In this document: positions 27,399-35,411 of the stretch, in pieces
Numbering within the stretch: the first letter of the stretch is position 1
Layout: each line of letters opens with the position of its first letter
Source: Shewanella sp. Choline-02u-19
GTDB lineage: Bacteria > Pseudomonadota > Gammaproteobacteria > Enterobacterales > Shewanellaceae
DNA length: 64,000 nucleotides
Direction of reading: 5' to 3'
Assembly: GCF_002836205.1 (NCBI RefSeq)
Contig: NZ_PJBE01000013.1
Span: forward strand, 1,488,001 to 1,552,000
Notes under the pieces: generated by a model
Told to the model about the DNA's origin: nothing
The model's input: only the letters and a program-made list of their open reading frames with translations
Databases searched by the model: none
Translations under genes and position numbers: made by a program

Positions 27399-27605
27399 TC
27401 AAGAACCTGCTGCCGTGGTGCAATCTGCTGAAGCACCATTCACCGCGTTACCGAGACAAGTAATTTTAGCTGTCGCATTATCGCCTAATATATTAAAAGC
27501 ACCGATCATACCTCCAACCACAAGCCCCCCTGCAATGGCATACTCAACAGCTGTCAAACCACTTTCATCTTCGATAAAATCTTTAAGCAATTTTTTAACA
27601 TTCAT
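27399..27605 (-). CDS. flp: Flp-type major pilin
   Basis: A 68-residue prepilin: short basic leader, then ESG-LTAVEYA with cleavage expected between Gly16 and Leu17, the Flp motif with Glu and Tyr at mature positions 5 and 6. A hydrophobic helix follows (AIAGGLVVGGMIGAF). The C-terminus has two cysteines (TCLGN and DCTTA) that may form a disulfide. I chose the ATG at 27605 because GGAGAG lies just upstream and the leader has prepilin length; the frame stays open to 27692. It is the first gene of the Tad operon. Confidence 0.92.
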   Translation of the reverse strand: MNVKKLLKDFIEDESGLTAVEYAIAGGLVVGGMIGAFNILGDNATAKITCLGNAVNGASADCTTAAGS

Positions 27606-27836
27606 AATAACTCTCCAAATAACCATTAATTCAAGCCAGTTAGAATATTGAAAAACATCATCCCAAAATGGCAGTAGCTTACATAACGTCACCTACTAAT
27701 ATCTCCAATGACGTTGTCAGTTAAAGATAGCAAAGGCTAGAGAGACCGACATTGTTGAATAATTTATTGGTCTATATCTTTTGGAGTTATGAATCGATTA
27801 AATAAAAACCTCACCTGCAATTAAATTACTTACCGA

Positions 27837-27919
27837 ACAAATGGTAGTTGTAACCAGCTGAAAAATATAGATAATTATTACACCTACAACACTTCCAACT
27901 AATAAGAATTACCATTTGT
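27837..27919. repeat. inverted repeat upstream of flp
   Basis: Arms ACAAATGGTA (27837-27846) and TACCATTTGT (27910-27919) are exact reverse complements separated by 63 bp. They could be paired operator half-sites for a regulator of flp. Chance occurrence in AT-rich DNA cannot be excluded. Confidence 0.45.
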
Positions 27920-28030
27920 GAAAAACAACAAATATAACAAGTTACATTATGGATCATAATATTTTATAAAAAGTATGATATCAGACCAGATTATTATTCA
28001 ACAAAAACATGGTGCGATAGGGATATGACA

Positions 28031-28060
28031 GTTAACAAACAGAATAAATCGTTTGTTAAC
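28031..28060. repeat. perfect 10-10-10 inverted repeat
   Basis: GTTAACAAAC (28031-28040) and GTTTGTTAAC (28051-28060) are exact reverse complements around a 10-bp spacer, giving half-site centres two helical turns apart. There is no T-run on either strand, so an operator is more likely than a terminator. It lies between the HTH gene and flp. Confidence 0.6.
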
Positions 28061-28170
28061 AACATAATGAATATGCATGAGAAAATCATACTAGAGGAAT
28101 ATACAAGAGCTGTTTTATATTAAGTGAGCTAGCAATAGATATGATGTAACATGTGCACTTTATATCTTTT

Positions 28171-28578
28171 TCAATTACCTAAACGTTCTAATAATTTATA
28201 GACACTAGATATCTCATAATTAATACCAAAACTTTTAGATATATACTCTTGGATACTTTTCCCTTTCAATTCTTTTTGATGAGACAAGCCGATATTTTTT
28301 TTAATATGATGGGTCAATTGTAGCTGCTGCTCATTAGTTAAACTAGGAGGTCTTCCAGAATGTGCTTTTTCTTTTAATCCATTTAGGCCATATGAAAGGT
28401 AGTCGCTCACCCATCTATTTACACTAGTACGGCTAACTTTTAAATAAGACGCTATCTTATAACGAGATTTACCTTCTTTAAAATGTAATATTGCTAATAA
28501 TTTTAATTTCATTCTGGCGTTCTTTTCTTTTCGAATAAGAATAGACAGAGGTTCATTATCATGACAATTACTATCCAT
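28171..28578 (-). CDS. IS630-type helix-turn-helix protein without DDE domain
   Basis: A 135-residue DNA-binding protein. Residues about 25-75 form a helix-turn-helix (KSRYKIASYLKVSRTSVNRWV) followed by GLNGLKEKAHSGRPPSL and a second winged-helix region ending in YKLLERLGN. This is the N-terminal half of IS630/Tc1-type transposases, but the gene stops where the DDE catalytic domain would begin and no remnant of that domain is visible downstream. It starts 5 bp after the stop of the L,D-transpeptidase gene, so they are probably one operon. It may be a domesticated regulator or a transposase fragment. Confidence 0.65.
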   Translation of the reverse strand: MDSNCHDNEPLSILIRKEKNARMKLKLLAILHFKEGKSRYKIASYLKVSRTSVNRWVSDYLSYGLNGLKEKAHSGRPPSLTNEQQLQLTHHIKKNIGLSHQKELKGKSIQEYISKSFGINYEISSVYKLLERLGN

Positions 28579-28583
28579 TTCAC

Positions 28584-29873
28584 CTACTCCTCAAGTGAAT
28601 ATACGTCAGGTCGTATTTGTAAAATACCATTATCATCAAGCCATAAAGTATTATAAGTCACAAATATCGGTATTGGGTTGCTCAAGGCAAAGTGGCTGGT
28701 ATGTAGACCCCTTGAAGCAACTTCAACCAAAATCCTTTTTTTAAGCGGTTCTCTGCTCATAAGGTAGTCAGCGAGCAGTTTTGGTTGTTCCACACGAATA
28801 CAGCCATGACTTAGTGCCCTTTTAGGTACTTTAAATAGATCTTTTCTTGGCGTATCATGTAGAAATATTGAACTGTTATTTGGTACAGTGAATCTATAGT
28901 GACCTAATGCATTTTTATCACCCGGTAGTTGTATCAACTGTTTATGTTTCAGTGCACGCCTAAATGATTGTAAGTCTATAGTTTTAATTTTATCAATATT
29001 GTTATTCCCACTATAACCTCTAAAAGCAAAATCATTTCGGCCTAAGTAAAATTTGTCGACTTGTATTTTAGGCAATATATCACTGTTTATTATACTCCTG
29101 GGGACAGTCCATCTAGGATTGACTGTAATTTGAGAAATGGTAGTATTTAATTCAGGTGTTGCAGTTTTCTTTCTTCCAACAATAACATTAAGTTTCAAAA
29201 CCTCTCGGTTATTTTTAATTACCCGCAACTGGTAACTAGGAATATTGACTTCGACATACTCACTTTTTTCTAACTTAAATGATGTAATGTGTTTAAAAAG
29301 TAATGATGTCAACTCTGATGCTCTTTTAGATGGCGGAGTGTTTAACAACGAAACGGTATCTGTTGTTAATAAACCGGATGGTTCTAAGCCATGTCTTTTC
29401 TGAAAATGCTTAATACCTACCGTGATTGCAGGATCAAAAATTTTCTCTCGATAAGGAGGTAAATCTTGATAATGAAGATCTTCTAAACTCACTAACATCC
29501 AACGTAATTTTGCTATTTCATCAGACTTCTTTCCTAGTACAAGCTTTACTAATTCCAATGTAGGCCATTCATAATGCTGTAAGTTTCTATATTTCTCTAT
29601 TTGATGTACCAGGTTCTTAATGCGTTCACTTTTAAGAACAATGACTAACCTTTCTTTAGAAAGCTCTGTTAACTTCAGATATTGTTCTTCAGAAAATAAA
29701 AATGCAAAATCAAGCGGGCTTACACCTCTCTCACTTACCAGTATACCTTTGTTATCTATAGCATTAATATCACTAACACTAGAGCTATCCGTATACACAT
29801 CAAAAGGCACCAATACTGTAACCAGCATAAATGCACGAATACTGAATGATGAAGAATTAAAATCTATAAGCAA
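28584..29873 (-). CDS. periplasmic L,D-transpeptidase of YcbB type
   Basis: About 429 residues from a TTG at 29873, chosen because AAGAGGG lies six to seven bases upstream. A TTG at 29894 or the ATG at 29828 are alternatives. A short hydrophobic stretch (AFMLVTVLVPF) suggests export. A peptidoglycan-binding-like helix set (PAITVGIKHFQKRHGLEPSGLL) precedes a YkuD catalytic domain with HDTPRKDLF and SHGCIRVEQ; the nucleophile is Cys358. It should cross-link or remodel peptidoglycan through meso-DAP. It is AT-rich and placed between the Tad locus and the sulfatase-like gene. Confidence 0.85.
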   Translation of the reverse strand: MLIDFNSSSFSIRAFMLVTVLVPFDVYTDSSSVSDINAIDNKGILVSERGVSPLDFAFLFSEEQYLKLTELSKERLVIVLKSERIKNLVHQIEKYRNLQHYEWPTLELVKLVLGKKSDEIAKLRWMLVSLEDLHYQDLPPYREKIFDPAITVGIKHFQKRHGLEPSGLLTTDTVSLLNTPPSKRASELTSLLFKHITSFKLEKSEYVEVNIPSYQLRVIKNNREVLKLNVIVGRKKTATPELNTTISQITVNPRWTVPRSIINSDILPKIQVDKFYLGRNDFAFRGYSGNNNIDKIKTIDLQSFRRALKHKQLIQLPGDKNALGHYRFTVPNNSSIFLHDTPRKDLFKVPKRALSHGCIRVEQPKLLADYLMSREPLKKRILVEVASRGLHTSHFALSNPIPIFVTYNTLWLDDNGILQIRPDVYSLEE

Positions 29874-29894
29874 AAGAATCCCTCTTAAAAGCAA

Positions 29895-30307
29895 GTAAAT
29901 CGTATACCGACGTCCCAGTCTGATCAGCGCTTGAATCCTTTCAAATGGTTATTGAACAACTAACGAAGATGACGATAACCATGTAATAGGTCTAGTACAT
30001 AATAGTACTTTTTAGCAAATTAGACGGAGGATGTATGTTGAATACTAGTCTGCTAACCTTTCAGTAAATGATTGATAATTATCTTTATTTCTACCTTGCT
30101 GCAGTACAGTATATTTTTCCATACTTGAACCAACAACCACAATATCGAGACTAAAGGAACCTCACAAAAAACTTACAGAATCATAAATTAGGAGAACATC
30201 TAGATTTTTAAATATATAGCATCATATATTTTCTACATTTAGTAAAAACACTTCTATACTATTAGATAAAACATAAAAAATATTATCAAACAAGCTACTG
30301 CTTCGGA
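29895..30307. other. AT-rich divergent intergenic region
   Basis: About 410 bp between divergent genes, presumably with promoters for both. A 10-codon frame (ATG at 30035, stop at 30065) has a strong GGAGG just upstream and might be a leader peptide. No operator or RNA motif is recognised. Confidence 0.4.
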
Positions 30308-30580
30308 ATGAATATGATTACAAAAATACACTTGTACAAATTAGAGAACATTATATTGCTCTTTTTTATACTGCTAATTATTGTGGAGCACTTAAGCGCT
30401 ATGTACGAAACGTACTCCATCGTAGAAAATATAAAAACAGATGATCCATCTGGGTCAACATTAGCAGAAAGATATTTAATTATTGGTGATTGGCCAGCAA
30501 ACAGAGATAATAATATAGAAGATTTCACACATGATTTTAAAATAAACAAAACAGAACGGGACATGGATGAAAACCAATAA
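30308..30580 (+). CDS. small single-span membrane protein upstream of the sulfatase-like gene
   Basis: A 90-residue protein with one strong hydrophobic helix (about 14-32: IILLFFILLIIVEHL) and a polar, acidic C-terminal part. No family recognised. The ATG at 30314 is an alternative start. Its last 14 bases overlap the next gene, which suggests coupled translation and a partner role for the membrane enzyme. Base composition is AT-rich like the rest of this block. Confidence 0.55.
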   Translation: MNMITKIHLYKLENIILLFFILLIIVEHLSAMYETYSIVENIKTDDPSGSTLAERYLIIGDWPANRDNNIEDFTHDFKINKTERDMDENQ

Positions 30581-32603
30581 CAATAAGGAAGTTAGGGATA
30601 AAAAAGAAAATTCTATTGTTAGAATTTACTTTAGAACATTGGGATTACTTTTATTACTCACTGTAGTTTTGATCAACTACCGTAGCGGGCTCCTTCCTTA
30701 TTCTGCATTTACTATCGCAAACGCTATGACTCACATTGATATTGAACATTTAGTTAGCATTGGTTTGGTTAAGGATATTGTTTATTTTATTTTTATATTA
30801 CTCACAATCCAGTTTGTCTGGGCACTTATAATAACAATATCCTATATCCCTATAAGGAAAACAAATAAGACGCCCTTACAAAAAGAACTTTACTGGCTTT
30901 TGCTAGTACTAACCCACTTTACTCTTACTATAGGATTAAACTCATTTTTATACCCCACATCAACTACTTCATACTTTAGAGAGGGAATGTTTTCTTCCAC
31001 TCCTTTGATTACATTGCTCACGATTACTTTATTTATAATATTTATTGTTGGATTGTTTCATTTAAAAAACATAAAAACTATCACTATAGCGGTAGCTCTT
31101 TCGAGCCTATTGGTGTTATTCCCTTTTATTAGTGTAGAAACGCCAAGACAGAGTGTCCTCACAAAAAAACCGAACATTATAATTATAGGTATTGATGGTT
31201 TAAGACCTGACCATTTACATTATGAAGGAGCGCAATTTAATTATGTCCCTTTTATTAACAGAATATTGAAAAAATCACAGGTTTATAAAGATAGTTATAC
31301 TCCTCAAGGTAGAACCTATGTAGCATGGATGAGTCTTTTAACAGGCCAGTACCCCAAAACTAATGGAGCAAGGTTTAACTTAGCACCACCTGAACTTATC
31401 GACAAACAACTACCACTAATACGTAAGTTAAAAAAGTCTGGTTACCAAACCATATATGCAATGGATGAACGTAGATTTAATCAAATAGATGAATCTTATG
31501 GTTTTGATAGTACAGCGGGTCCTAAAATTGGAGCAGCAGATGCTATAATTTCTAATTTTGCAGACTTGCCCCTTATCAACATATTGTTGAAACATCCATA
31601 TTCAAAGCACTTACTACCTTATCTTTATAATAATAGAGGATATGGCAAAGCCTATTCACCTATCTCATTTAACACTGAAGTGTTGAGTAAACTTGACAAT
31701 AATAAACCCAATTTTTTAGCTGTACACTTTTGTCAATTACATTGGCCTTACACCTCAAACAGTTTTATTGAACATAATCCTTCTGAATGGAATGGTAATT
31801 ATAACCATTTTATGTACAAATCCATGCTTAAGAAAATAGACAAACAGATAGAATTATTTTATCAACAATTAGAGCTTAATGGATTTTTAAGAAACTCTAT
31901 CGTTTATATTATTTCAGATCATGGAGAAGGTTTTAAACTCAACGAAAAAGATGATTTTAATGCTCTTAAAAACCGACCACCCATGCAATCCTGGGGGCAT
32001 GGCACTAACGTGTTAGATCAACAACAAGCAAAAGTTTTGCTAGCAAAAATAAGGTATAAAAATAACGAAATTGTAAGCGAACCTGCTGTTATAGAGGGAT
32101 TGTTCTCACTTATAGATATTCTTCCCAGTATTGACCAAGAACTTAAATTGAATCTGCCAATAGCATACGATGGCTTCCCGTTACCCGCAAAAACAGAAGC
32201 ACCAAATGATAGACATCTATTTGTTGAATCTTCATTATCTTTATCATCCTTAAATGCAAGTTTTATTGATGAAGAAAAAGTTGTCTCGGAAACAGCTTCA
32301 ATTTATGAAATTAGACCCTCAGGAAAAGCAGTAATAAAACCAGAAGAATACAGAACATTAATAAGACGTAAGCAACGATCTATTTATCAAGGGGAACATC
32401 AATTAGCAATGTTACCTGACAGTCAGTTAGTATTACTAAATATTGAAAAGAAAGAAGTAAAAATAGTAGGTAGTGCAGAAAATAATCACATAGTAGACAG
32501 TCTACTTTTAAAACTTTGTCAGTTCTATAAAACGGATTATGGATTCGACGAAATAAACAGATGCGATTACGATAATAATAATAAATATCCAGATAATGGC
32601 TAG
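30567..32603 (+). CDS. membrane-anchored sulfatase/phosphotransferase-family enzyme
   Basis: A 678-residue protein with five N-terminal membrane spans (up to about residue 190) and an alkaline-phosphatase-superfamily domain. Asp210 in GIDGLRPD and Asp451-His452 in SDHGEGF are likely metal ligands, with a further ligand in GHGTNV. Thr250 in QGRTYVAWMSLLTG sits where the nucleophile is found in LtaS/OpgB/EptA-type phosphotransferases; no sulfatase CxPSR motif is present. I infer a periplasm-facing phosphoglycerol, phosphoethanolamine or related group transferase; the substrate is unknown. It overlaps the upstream small gene by 14 bp. Confidence 0.8.
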   Translation: MKTNNNKEVRDKKENSIVRIYFRTLGLLLLLTVVLINYRSGLLPYSAFTIANAMTHIDIEHLVSIGLVKDIVYFIFILLTIQFVWALIITISYIPIRKTNKTPLQKELYWLLLVLTHFTLTIGLNSFLYPTSTTSYFREGMFSSTPLITLLTITLFIIFIVGLFHLKNIKTITIAVALSSLLVLFPFISVETPRQSVLTKKPNIIIIGIDGLRPDHLHYEGAQFNYVPFINRILKKSQVYKDSYTPQGRTYVAWMSLLTGQYPKTNGARFNLAPPELIDKQLPLIRKLKKSGYQTIYAMDERRFNQIDESYGFDSTAGPKIGAADAIISNFADLPLINILLKHPYSKHLLPYLYNNRGYGKAYSPISFNTEVLSKLDNNKPNFLAVHFCQLHWPYTSNSFIEHNPSEWNGNYNHFMYKSMLKKIDKQIELFYQQLELNGFLRNSIVYIISDHGEGFKLNEKDDFNALKNRPPMQSWGHGTNVLDQQQAKVLLAKIRYKNNEIVSEPAVIEGLFSLIDILPSIDQELKLNLPIAYDGFPLPAKTEAPNDRHLFVESSLSLSSLNASFIDEEKVVSETASIYEIRPSGKAVIKPEEYRTLIRRKQRSIYQGEHQLAMLPDSQLVLLNIEKKEVKIVGSAENNHIVDSLLLKLCQFYKTDYGFDEINRCDYDNNNKYPDNG

Positions 32604-32681
32604 GCTATATAGACTAGCGAAGTCTTTTTCCTGGTGAGCATAGGCAACCACCGAGCTATTATCATTAAATTACATCCATAT

Positions 32682-32706
32682 AAAAGAGCGCTTTGAGCGC
32701 CCTTTT
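32682..32706. terminator. bidirectional terminator
   Basis: Arms AAAAGAGCGCT (32682-32692) and AGCGCCCTTTT (32696-32706) pair with one mismatch. A/T runs on both sides serve the convergent sulfatase-like and methyltransferase genes. Confidence 0.75.
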
Positions 32707-32728
32707 ATATAGCGGTAACACAAAAAGC

Positions 32729-33946
32729 TTAAGCTTCTGCGATACGTTCCAGTTTTGCGTAATAAAAACCATCAAAACCCGTTTCTGCTGGGCTGATATT
32801 GTCTTCTTCGATAAAGCTGAAATGTTTATTTTCAGCTAAAAAGGCATCAACTTGGTTGCGGTTCTCTTCTGGCATGATAGAGCATGTTGCATAAATCAAA
32901 ATACCACCGACTTTCACCATTCTACTATAGCTCTGTAGGATGTCCTTTTGCAGTGCGACTAATATTGGCAATCTCTCTGGTGTGTCACGCCATTTAGCAT
33001 CTGGATTACGTTTTAGTACCCCAAGACCAGAACACGGTACATCAAGTAGTACGCGGTCAGCGGTCAGCTTAAGACGCTTAATGGTCTTGCTGCTAGCAAT
33101 AATGCGCGTCTCAACATTATGAGCACCGGCTCTACGAGCACGTTGTTTAAGGTTATCGAGTTTCCATTGCTCAACATCCATTGCGAGTAATCGACCTTTA
33201 CCCTGCATTTGTGCCGATATTGATAGCGTCTTGCCACCAGCACCCGCACATGCATCCACAACACACATACCTGGCTTTGCGCCAAGGGCTGCAGCGATGA
33301 GCTGTGAACCTGCATCTTGCTGTTCGAACCAACCCTTTTTAAAACATTCCGTTTTAAACAGTGCTGAATCTGATACTACTTCTAACGCAGTATCAACACC
33401 TTCAACTTCTTCTGTTTGGACACGCTCGTTACGCAACTTTTTAGCAAGCTCATCGCGGGTACATTTAAGCGTATTGACACGAATAAAACGTTTAGCAGGC
33501 TTATTTAACGCTGCACGCTCAGCAGGCCAACGGTCACCCAACTGTGCTTCACCCATTTCATTCAACCAATCTGGACAGCCATCCCAAAGCACCGGTTGTT
33601 GACGCGCAATTTCGGTTCGTTCAGCGAGATCATTTTCATCAACTTGTAGTGCATATTGCATTTTAGGTAACGGTAATTGATGAAATAAGTGCCAAACATT
33701 AAGCAGACGAGAGCCCATTCGAACCATCTCTTCAGGCTTAACGTCAGACAAATAACAATACAAATTTAAACGTCTTAAAATATCACCCGTAACAAAGGTG
33801 ATCCGTCCTAGCTCAGAAGACTCTAATTGTAGCCCTGAAAAATGTTGTGAATAGGCACGATCAAGTGGCTTGCCCTCTTTTAATACAAGGTCAAGAATAC
33901 TAATCACAAGTTCAGTCGAGCTGGGGGATAAAGACGAATTTAGCAT
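32729..33946 (-). CDS. RsmB/RsmF-family rRNA (cytosine-C5) methyltransferase
   Basis: A 405-residue SAM-dependent methyltransferase of the NOL1/NOP2/Sun family. An N-terminal helical region (about 1-130) precedes the catalytic domain. SAM-binding VVDACAGAGGKTLSIS, the DVPCSGLGVLKRNPDAKW motif IV with one catalytic cysteine and the YATCSIMPEEN motif VI with the other are all present. The likely substrate is a cytosine in 16S rRNA, but the exact position cannot be assigned. It is a single gene with its own terminator. Confidence 0.88.
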   Translation of the reverse strand: MLNSSLSPSSTELVISILDLVLKEGKPLDRAYSQHFSGLQLESSELGRITFVTGDILRRLNLYCYLSDVKPEEMVRMGSRLLNVWHLFHQLPLPKMQYALQVDENDLAERTEIARQQPVLWDGCPDWLNEMGEAQLGDRWPAERAALNKPAKRFIRVNTLKCTRDELAKKLRNERVQTEEVEGVDTALEVVSDSALFKTECFKKGWFEQQDAGSQLIAAALGAKPGMCVVDACAGAGGKTLSISAQMQGKGRLLAMDVEQWKLDNLKQRARRAGAHNVETRIIASSKTIKRLKLTADRVLLDVPCSGLGVLKRNPDAKWRDTPERLPILVALQKDILQSYSRMVKVGGILIYATCSIMPEENRNQVDAFLAENKHFSFIEEDNISPAETGFDGFYYAKLERIAEA

Positions 33947-34030
33947 TTAAAGTTACCATAGAAAGAAATCGCAGCGATCATAGGAGCAAAGTGCCCAATA
34001 CGCAAGTCAACTTAAGAAAAGCAGCAATAA

Positions 34031-34057
34031 AAAAGCGACTTACTTGAAGTCGCTTTT
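34031..34057 (-). terminator. terminator of the sugar-transporter operon
   Basis: Perfect hairpin AAAAGCGACTT (34031-34041) and AAGTCGCTTTT (34047-34057), loop ACTTG. On the minus strand the stem ends in a T-run, 40 bp downstream of the transporter stop. Confidence 0.85.
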
Positions 34058-34094
34058 AAAATAACAGCTTTTATTCAGGCTAATACCTAGCAGC

Positions 34095-35360
34095 CTATAA
34101 TTTAGAGCCTTTAGCACCATAGTAAAGAATAAAGCCATAACAGATAACAGGTAGAATAAATGCTTGCTGGATCCCCATATTGTCCGCCATAACACCTTGC
34201 AGCAATGGCACAATAGCACCACCTACAATCGCTAAGCACAAAACTCCGCTGCCTTGAGAAGTATGCGGTCCAAGATCACGTAGCGCTAAGCTAAAGATAG
34301 TGGGAAACATTATCGAATTAAATAGTCCAACAGCCAAGATTGACCACATGGCCACTTCGCCTGAGGTATTCATTGCAACTACAACAAGACTTGCTGCCAT
34401 AAAGGCATTAAATGCTAATACGGTACCTGCTGGTATTTTTTGCATGACTGCTGAGCCAATAAAGCGCCCTACCATTGCCCCGCCCCAGTAGTAAGCAATG
34501 TATTTAGCCGCATCGGCTTCTTTCATTCCAACAATATGCTCTTCACCTAAAAAGTTAACTAAAAAGCTACCGATAGATACTTCAGCGCCAACATAGACAA
34601 ATATACCCACAGCCCCCAGCACAAGATGCTTATATTGACTCGCACTGGTTTTACCATTCTTGTCAGCTAGGCCTTCAACGGCCGCTTCTGTATGCGCCTT
34701 AATCTCAGGGAGATTTAGTTTGGAAAAAATGATAGCAAGCGTTGCCAGCATGGCAGATAGCAATAAATACGGAAGTTTAACGACCTCTGCTTCTGCTTGC
34801 ATCTGTGTCAGCCCAACTTGTGCCTCTACAGCAACAGACAAAATGAGTATCGCACCAAAGTAAGGTGCTATCGTCGTCCCCAATGCGTTAAAAGCTTGCG
34901 TTAAATTTAAACGACTTGAAGCCGTATCAACACTGCCAAGTGCATTCACATATGGGTTTGCAGCCACTTGTAATATGGTGATTCCTGACGCTAACACAAA
35001 AAGAGCTCCCAAAAACAGTGGGTAAACAGCGAGAGAAGCGGCAGGATAAAACAATGCACAACCAAAACTTGCGATGACAAGTCCAGTAATGATCCCCCTT
35101 TGATAGCCCACCTTTTTAACTAATCTCCCAGCAGGGATAGACACTAAGAAATATGCTCCAAAGAAGCAAAATTGGATCAACATTGCTTCAGTATAATTAA
35201 GCGAAAAAACCGCTTTCAAATGGGGGATTAAAATGTCATTCAAGCAGGTAATAAAACCCCACATAAAAAACAGTGAAGTTAAAGATACCAAAGCAAAACG
35301 GGTGCTACCGTTTTCGCCAGACGTTACCGTGGCAGTGTTAGTACTAAAAGATGAAGCCAT
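34095..35360 (-). CDS. FucP/GlcP-type MFS sugar:proton symporter
   Basis: A 421-residue protein with about 12 membrane spans. The pattern FMWGFITCLNDILIPHLK at the start and ANPYVNALGSVDTASSRLNLTQAFNALGT in helix 4-5 are hallmarks of the FHS (fucose/glucose/galactose symporter) family. In this setting it most likely imports glucose or a related hexose released in the periplasm by the amylolytic enzymes. It lies 51 bp after the alpha-glucosidase gene and is co-transcribed with it. Confidence 0.88.
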   Translation of the reverse strand: MASSFSTNTATVTSGENGSTRFALVSLTSLFFMWGFITCLNDILIPHLKAVFSLNYTEAMLIQFCFFGAYFLVSIPAGRLVKKVGYQRGIITGLVIASFGCALFYPAASLAVYPLFLGALFVLASGITILQVAANPYVNALGSVDTASSRLNLTQAFNALGTTIAPYFGAILILSVAVEAQVGLTQMQAEAEVVKLPYLLLSAMLATLAIIFSKLNLPEIKAHTEAAVEGLADKNGKTSASQYKHLVLGAVGIFVYVGAEVSIGSFLVNFLGEEHIVGMKEADAAKYIAYYWGGAMVGRFIGSAVMQKIPAGTVLAFNAFMAASLVVVAMNTSGEVAMWSILAVGLFNSIMFPTIFSLALRDLGPHTSQGSGVLCLAIVGGAIVPLLQGVMADNMGIQQAFILPVICYGFILYYGAKGSKL

Positions 35361-35411
35361 ATTATTTTCTCTCTTATTAGGTCAATCTTCTTAAGTGGAA
35401 CTCAATTTCAA

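Larger units (their letters stand above)
27606..28170. other. AT-rich regulatory gap upstream of flp
   Basis: About 560 bp with no convincing gene. It holds the flp promoter and the two inverted-repeat pairs listed separately. Base composition is clearly more AT-rich than the flanking tad genes. Confidence 0.6.

Noticed and set aside
28031..28060. Inverted repeat as a transcription terminator
   Set aside because: No T-run on either strand and a 10-bp AT-rich spacer; the geometry is that of a protein-binding site.
28171..28578. An intact IS630 insertion sequence
   Set aside because: Only the HTH half is present, no DDE domain or flanking target duplication is seen, and it forms a unit with the upstream transpeptidase gene.
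30035..30067. Ten-codon ORF with strong GGAGG
   Set aside because: Too short to support as a gene without conservation or expression data; kept only as a note in the intergenic entry.
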